This document shows, in pieces, positions 59,987 to 64,000 of a DNA stretch of 64,000 nt. The stretch's first letter is position 1. Every line of letters begins with the position of its first letter. The stretch is from Algoriphagus sp. (lineage in GTDB: Bacteria > Bacteroidota > Bacteroidia > Cytophagales > Cyclobacteriaceae), in the NCBI GenBank assembly GCA_029945945.1, contig JAQSDM010000013.1, positions 477,216 to 541,215 of the forward strand. The letters are read 5' to 3'. Below the pieces are notes generated by a model, which saw only the letters and a program-made list of their open reading frames with translations, was not told the origin of the DNA and ran no database searches. A program made the position numbers and the translations under genes.

Positions 59987-60967
59987 ATGCAGCAAGAACC
60001 AATTTTAGTAGAGAACAACAATCGATTTGTATTATTTCCGATTCAGCACAACGATATCTGGCAATATTATAAGAAGGCAGAAGCAAGTTTTTGGACGGCT
60101 GAGGAAATTGATTTGAGTCAGGATTTGAGAGATTGGAAAGCACTTAGTGACGGAGAGCGTCATTTTATATCACATGTGCTAGCTTTTTTCGCTGCCAGTG
60201 ACGGAATCGTAAACGAAAATCTGGCAGAACATTTTGTTTCAGAGGTTCAATATACTGAAGCCAAGTTTTTCTATGGGTTCCAGATTGCAATGGAGAATAT
60301 TCACTCAGAGACTTACAGTTTGCTGATTGACACTTATATCAAAGATGCAGTCGAAAGAGATCGTCTGCTAAATGCGATGGAACACATTGAATGCGTAAAG
60401 AAAAAAGCTGATTGGGCATTAAGATGGATCGACAATGGAAACTTCCAGGAGCGACTGATCGCATTTGCAGCGGTAGAAGGTATCTTCTTTTCTGGCTCTT
60501 TCTGTTCCATTTTCTGGATGAAGAAAAGAGGTCTGATGCCAGGACTTACATTTTCGAATGAGTTGATTTCCAGAGACGAAGGTTTGCACTGTGACTTCGC
60601 ATGTCATTTGTATACGAAACATGTTGTAAATCCTTTACCGAAGGAAACAGTACGAAAGATCATCATGGATGCTGTAGAGATCGAAAAGGAGTTTGTTACT
60701 GATGCCCTTCCTGTTCGTTTAATTGGCATGAATGCTGATCTGATGTGTCAATATATAGAGTTCGTTGCTGACAGACTTTTAGATGAGCTTGATTGCGAGA
60801 AAGTTTGGAACAGTACCAATCCATTTGATTTTATGGATATGATTTCCCTTCAGGGCAAAACCAACTTCTTTGAAAAACGAGTTGGAGATTATCAAAAGGC
60901 AGGAGTAATGAAAACAGGAGATGCCTCTGAATCATCTGCAAGATTCTCAATTGGCGAAGATTTTTAA
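59987..60967 (+). CDS. nrdB: Class Ia ribonucleotide reductase beta subunit
   Basis: Radical-generating subunit, 326 aa, of the eukaryote-like class Ia group. Metal ligands can be placed at Asp72 (AASDGIVNEN), Glu103 and His106 (MENIHSETY); Tyr110 is the radical Tyr, at the spacing of mouse R2 Tyr177. A second E-x-x-H is in SRDEGLHCDFACH. The C-terminal ARFSIGEDF is the R1-binding tail. The alpha subunit gene follows after 38 bases. A long AT-rich leader precedes it. Confidence 0.95.
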   Translation: MQQEPILVENNNRFVLFPIQHNDIWQYYKKAEASFWTAEEIDLSQDLRDWKALSDGERHFISHVLAFFAASDGIVNENLAEHFVSEVQYTEAKFFYGFQIAMENIHSETYSLLIDTYIKDAVERDRLLNAMEHIECVKKKADWALRWIDNGNFQERLIAFAAVEGIFFSGSFCSIFWMKKRGLMPGLTFSNELISRDEGLHCDFACHLYTKHVVNPLPKETVRKIIMDAVEIEKEFVTDALPVRLIGMNADLMCQYIEFVADRLLDELDCEKVWNSTNPFDFMDMISLQGKTNFFEKRVGDYQKAGVMKTGDASESSARFSIGEDF

Positions 60968-61005
60968 CAACCGATTTTTACCACCATCCCAAACAGCACC
61001 CGAAT

Positions 61006-63402
61006 ATGTTAGTATTAAAAAGAGACGGAAGACGAGAATCTGTAAGATTCGACAAAATCACGGCAAGGATCGAAAACCTTTGCTATGAGTTGGATCCAAA
61101 ATTTATCCAGCCAATAGAAGTGGCAAAAAAGGTAATTGATGGCCTTTATGATGGAGTAAGTACTACAGAACTGGATAACTTGGCGGCAGAAGTTTGTGCA
61201 TCATTGACTGTGAAGCATCCTGACTATGCAACCCTGGCAGCCAGAATCGCTATTTCGAATCTTCATAAAACTACGAGTCAGTCTTTTTCAAATACTATGA
61301 AAAGACTTTACACGTATGTCAACCCAAAAACAGGTGGAAATGCCTCTTTGATCGATCCTGAAGTGTATGGAATCGTTAAGAAAAATGCAGCAAGACTTGA
61401 CGAAACAATTGATTACAAAAGAGATTTCGGATACGATTACTTTGGGTACAAGACACTTGAAAAAAGTTATTTGATTCGTCTGGATGGTAAAGTTGTAGAG
61501 AGACCTCAGCACATGCTCATGAGAGTTGCTGTCGGTATTCATAAGGAAGACATTGAGTCTGCAATCGAAACCTATAATCTCCTTTCGGAAAAGTGGTTTA
61601 CACATGCCACACCAACGCTTTTCAACGCAGGTACTCCAAAGCCTCAACTTTCGTCCTGCTTCCTTTTAACCATGAAGGATGACAGCATAGATGGGATTTA
61701 TGATACGCTGAAGAATTGTGCAAAAATTTCTCAATCAGCTGGAGGTATTGGCCTTTCTATTCACCATGTAAGAGCAAAAGGTTCTTATATCAAAGGAACC
61801 AATGGAGTTTCCAATGGAATCGTCCCAATGCTTAGAAACTTTGACATGACAGCTCGCTATGTTGATCAGGGTGGCGGAAAAAGAAAAGGAAGCTTCGCCA
61901 TCTATTTGGAGCCTTGGCATGCAGATGTGAAGGATTTCTTAGAACTAAAGAGAAATCACGGCAAAGAAGAAATGCGTGCAAGAGATTTGTTTTATGCTAT
62001 GTGGATTCCAGATCTGTTCATGAAGCGAGTAGAACAAAATGAAGATTGGTCACTATTCTGTCCAAATGAAGCACCAGGACTTTCTGATTGTCACAGCGAA
62101 GAATTCGAAAGATTGTACGAGAAATACGAAAAAGAAGGAAGAGCTCGTGAAACCATCAAAGCTCAGGAACTTTGGTTCGAAATCTTGGAATCTCAAATCG
62201 AGACAGGAACACCGTACATGCTTTACAAGGATGCTGCAAATGGTAAGTCCAACCAAAAAAACCTGGGAACTATCAAGTCATCCAACCTGTGCACAGAGAT
62301 CATCGAATATACTGCACCAGATGAGGTAGCGGTTTGTAATTTGGCATCCTTAGCATTACCAAAATTCATAACAACAGGTCCGGATGGGAAAGCATTTTTT
62401 GATCACAAAAAGCTTTACGAAATCACTAAAGTTGCTACCAAAAACCTAAATAAGGTCATTGATGTAAACTATTACCCTGTTGAAGAGGCTCGAAAATCCA
62501 ACTTCCGTCACCGACCAATCGGCTTGGGTGTACAGGGTCTGGCAGATGCATTCATCATGCTTAGAATGCCATTTGACTCACCTGAAGCAAAAGGTTTGAA
62601 TGAGGATATTTTTGAGACAATCTATTACGCTGCTATGGAGACATCCATGGAATTGGCAAAAACTCAGGGAACTTACGAAACTTACGAAGGTTGTCCTGCT
62701 TCTCAGGGAATCTTCCAATTTGACATGTGGAATGTTACTCCGAAGTCAAATCGATATGATTGGATTAGTTTGAAAGAGAAAGTTAAAAAATACGGACTGA
62801 GAAACTCATTGCTTGTAGCACCAATGCCTACAGCTTCCACTTCTCAGATCTTGGGAAATAACGAATGCTTTGAACCATACACTTCCAATATTTACACAAG
62901 AAGAACGCTTTCTGGCGAGTTCATCATTGTCAATAAGCATTTGATGAAGGATCTTATTGAGTTGGGACTTTGGAATGACTCAATGAGAAACAGACTTATT
63001 TCAACAAATGGTTCTGTTCAGAGTGTTCCTGGAATCCCCCAGCATATTAAAGATATCTACAAGACAGTTTGGGAGATTTCACAAAAGATAATCATTGACA
63101 TGGCTGCTGACAGAGGTGCCTATATCTGCCAATCTCAGAGTATGAATATCTTCATGCAGGACCCAAACTTCGGGAAACTTACCTCAATGCATTTCTATGC
63201 TTGGAAAAAAGGATTGAAAACCGGCATGTACTACCTCAGATCTCAGGCAGCTACCAGTGCTATCAAATTCACTTTAGACAAATCATCTTTCGAACCAAAA
63301 GTCGAAAAAGTAAGTCCAGAACAAGTGGCCAAAGCTGAAAAACAAGATGCTATTGCTTGCTCCCTCGATAATCCGGAAGGATGCGAAATGTGCGGAAGTT
63401 AA
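61006..63402 (+). CDS. nrdA: Class Ia ribonucleotide reductase alpha subunit
   Basis: Catalytic subunit reducing NDPs to dNDPs, 798 aa. An N-terminal ATP-cone (MLVLKRDGRRESVRFDKITARIENL, residues 1-90) provides dATP inhibition. Active-site Cys are in QLSSCFLLT, LCTEIIEYT and VAVCNLASLAL; the conserved Tyr pair for radical transfer lies towards the C-terminus (HFYAWKKGLKTGMYYLRS); the swinging redox tail ends CEMCGS. Operon nrdB-nrdA is in the order beta then alpha. Terminator at 63425. Confidence 0.96.
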   Translation: MLVLKRDGRRESVRFDKITARIENLCYELDPKFIQPIEVAKKVIDGLYDGVSTTELDNLAAEVCASLTVKHPDYATLAARIAISNLHKTTSQSFSNTMKRLYTYVNPKTGGNASLIDPEVYGIVKKNAARLDETIDYKRDFGYDYFGYKTLEKSYLIRLDGKVVERPQHMLMRVAVGIHKEDIESAIETYNLLSEKWFTHATPTLFNAGTPKPQLSSCFLLTMKDDSIDGIYDTLKNCAKISQSAGGIGLSIHHVRAKGSYIKGTNGVSNGIVPMLRNFDMTARYVDQGGGKRKGSFAIYLEPWHADVKDFLELKRNHGKEEMRARDLFYAMWIPDLFMKRVEQNEDWSLFCPNEAPGLSDCHSEEFERLYEKYEKEGRARETIKAQELWFEILESQIETGTPYMLYKDAANGKSNQKNLGTIKSSNLCTEIIEYTAPDEVAVCNLASLALPKFITTGPDGKAFFDHKKLYEITKVATKNLNKVIDVNYYPVEEARKSNFRHRPIGLGVQGLADAFIMLRMPFDSPEAKGLNEDIFETIYYAAMETSMELAKTQGTYETYEGCPASQGIFQFDMWNVTPKSNRYDWISLKEKVKKYGLRNSLLVAPMPTASTSQILGNNECFEPYTSNIYTRRTLSGEFIIVNKHLMKDLIELGLWNDSMRNRLISTNGSVQSVPGIPQHIKDIYKTVWEISQKIIIDMAADRGAYICQSQSMNIFMQDPNFGKLTSMHFYAWKKGLKTGMYYLRSQAATSAIKFTLDKSSFEPKVEKVSPEQVAKAEKQDAIACSLDNPEGCEMCGS

Positions 63403-63424
63403 AATTTTAGAGTTCGTTAAATGA

Positions 63425-63460
63425 CAAAGGCGTTTGAAAGTTTCAAACGCTTTTTTTTTT
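63425..63460 (+). terminator. Terminator of nrdB-nrdA
   Basis: GCGTTTGAAA pairs with TTTCAAACGC (tight loop around one G, opening to 3-5 bases), followed by ten T. Confidence 0.85.
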
Positions 63461-63482
63461 ACCTTAAAGAAAGAAATAAAAT

Positions 63483-63932
63483 ATGGACAGCGAAAAAATC
63501 AAAAACAGAATAAAGAGCCTTAAAGAGGAATCAAAAGGCCATTTTGGAATTATGACACCTCAGCACATGATTGAGCACTTGACAATTACAATGAAAATGT
63601 CTTCAGCAAGAATTAAGCTCCCTGATTTTGAACCGAATGAAAAACAACTTGCACAGAAAGACTTACTGTTAAATACTTTTTTAGATTTTCCAAGGGGAAT
63701 CAGAGCTCCAGGTTCAACCGGTGAATTACCGGACCTGAAAATGCAAAATTTGGAAATAGCTAAAGAAAAATTTATAACAAGTATAGAGGAATTCAACTCA
63801 TTTTTTGAGGACAATCCTGAAGCTCAAACGATTCATCCTCGATTCGGAAAATTGAATTATAGGGAGTGGCTACTATTCCACCCAAAACACTTTGCTCATC
63901 ATTTGGGGCAATTTGGGATTAGTTTTGACTAA
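63483..63932 (+). CDS. DUF1569 / DinB-like protein
   Basis: 149 aa. Pattern of a DinB-like four-helix bundle with three possible metal His: GIMTPQHMIEHL at residue 22-33 and FHPKHFAHHLGQFG near the end. Members are annotated DUF1569 and have no settled function; the fold resembles thiol-S-transferases. No signal peptide. Lies between nrdA and an rRNA operon, with the rRNA terminator just after it. Confidence 0.85.
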   Translation: MDSEKIKNRIKSLKEESKGHFGIMTPQHMIEHLTITMKMSSARIKLPDFEPNEKQLAQKDLLLNTFLDFPRGIRAPGSTGELPDLKMQNLEIAKEKFITSIEEFNSFFEDNPEAQTIHPRFGKLNYREWLLFHPKHFAHHLGQFGISFD

Positions 63933-63951
63933 GTGCAAATTGGAATAAACG

Positions 63952-63982
63952 CAAAAAACCCAGCTAGTTGATAGCTGGGTTT
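63952..63982 (-). terminator. Terminator of the rRNA operon at the right edge
   Basis: On the minus strand AAACCCAGCTA pairs with TAGCTGGGTTT around 5 bases, followed by a T-run. It is 8 bases beyond the 5S rRNA 3-prime end. Confidence 0.75.
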
Positions 63983-63990
63983 GAATAATG

Positions 63991-64000
63991 TGGCGGCGAC
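63991..64000 (-). rRNA. rrf: 5S rRNA, last 10 bases only
   Basis: TGGCGGCGAC is the reverse complement of GTCGCCGCCA, the 3-prime end typical of Bacteroidota 5S rRNA. The rest lies beyond the window. The adjoining minus-strand terminator supports it. Confidence 0.7.

Noticed and set aside
1..64000. CRISPR array, prophage, integrase or IS element
   Set aside because: No regularly spaced repeats, cas genes, phage structural genes or DDE/tyrosine recombinase genes were found.

Overview
The window reads as the chromosome of a member of the Bacteroidota, most likely Cytophagales/Cyclobacteriaceae (Algoriphagus-like; the genus is inference). Signs are the Bacteroidota promoter form (TTTG about 20 bases before TAnnTTTG, clearest before tRNA-Val and before the tRNA cluster), many SPII lipoproteins and Tat signals, DUF4421, SYLF, DUF1080, a PafA-type phosphatase, a TonB-dependent receptor and monomeric isocitrate dehydrogenase. 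Gene density is high, with many convergent pairs sharing one bidirectional hairpin terminator. No IS element, prophage or CRISPR array was seen.

Layout. 1-6.9 kb: lpd (cut by the left edge), fabG, a two-domain CHRD lipoprotein, pruA, an ArsR-like regulator with a YjjG nucleotidase, and a secreted CarboxypepD_reg protein. 6.96-7.46 kb: a GxxExxY PD-(D/E)XK protein gene between near-identical 25-base inverted repeats. 7.5-13.8 kb: aminopeptidase P, PafA phosphatase, homogentisate dioxygenase, a GH16 glucanase, and a membrane 4-helix sensor-like protein.

13.77-22.95 kb is the most coherent locus: two divergent operons. Leftward are TIM barrel, Gdh3-type small subunit, GMC oxidoreductase, TIM barrel and an MFS transporter. 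Rightward are Gfo/Idh/MocA, TIM barrel, lipoprotein cytochrome c and DUF1080. Together they look like an oxidative 3-keto-glycoside pathway: periplasmic C3 oxidation with electrons to the cytochrome, cleavage of the 3-keto sugar by DUF1080 and TIM-barrel enzymes, uptake by the MFS protein, and cytoplasmic reduction and isomerisation.

23.7-24.8 kb holds a tRNA array (Lys, Pro, Arg, broken Lys, Lys) followed by a GIY-YIG nuclease gene and a 3-prime tRNA fragment interrupted by palindromes, which looks like a tRNA-associated nuclease element with scars. 24.9-47.7 kb is mostly housekeeping: M1 peptidases, gapA, icd, an overlapping hemerythrin-ruvX-def-omega-amidase operon, a CtpA-type protease, a TonB receptor, tRNA-Val, ALDH7, two glycosyltransferases and an aspartate aminotransferase. 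47.8-55.5 kb: a YwqK-like protein, SYLF, YraN, then a rightward run lipB, unknown protein, exonuclease, rnr, polyprenyl synthase, rhomboid. 55.5-63.4 kb: a large Asp-box propeller protein, rpmA/rplU, and nrdB-nrdA behind a long, apparently structured leader. A DUF1569 gene and the last ten bases of a 5S rRNA gene (minus strand, with its terminator) close the window.

Two short intergenic sequences, at 20.6 kb and 50.45 kb, are copies of one dispersed element of about 80 bases.
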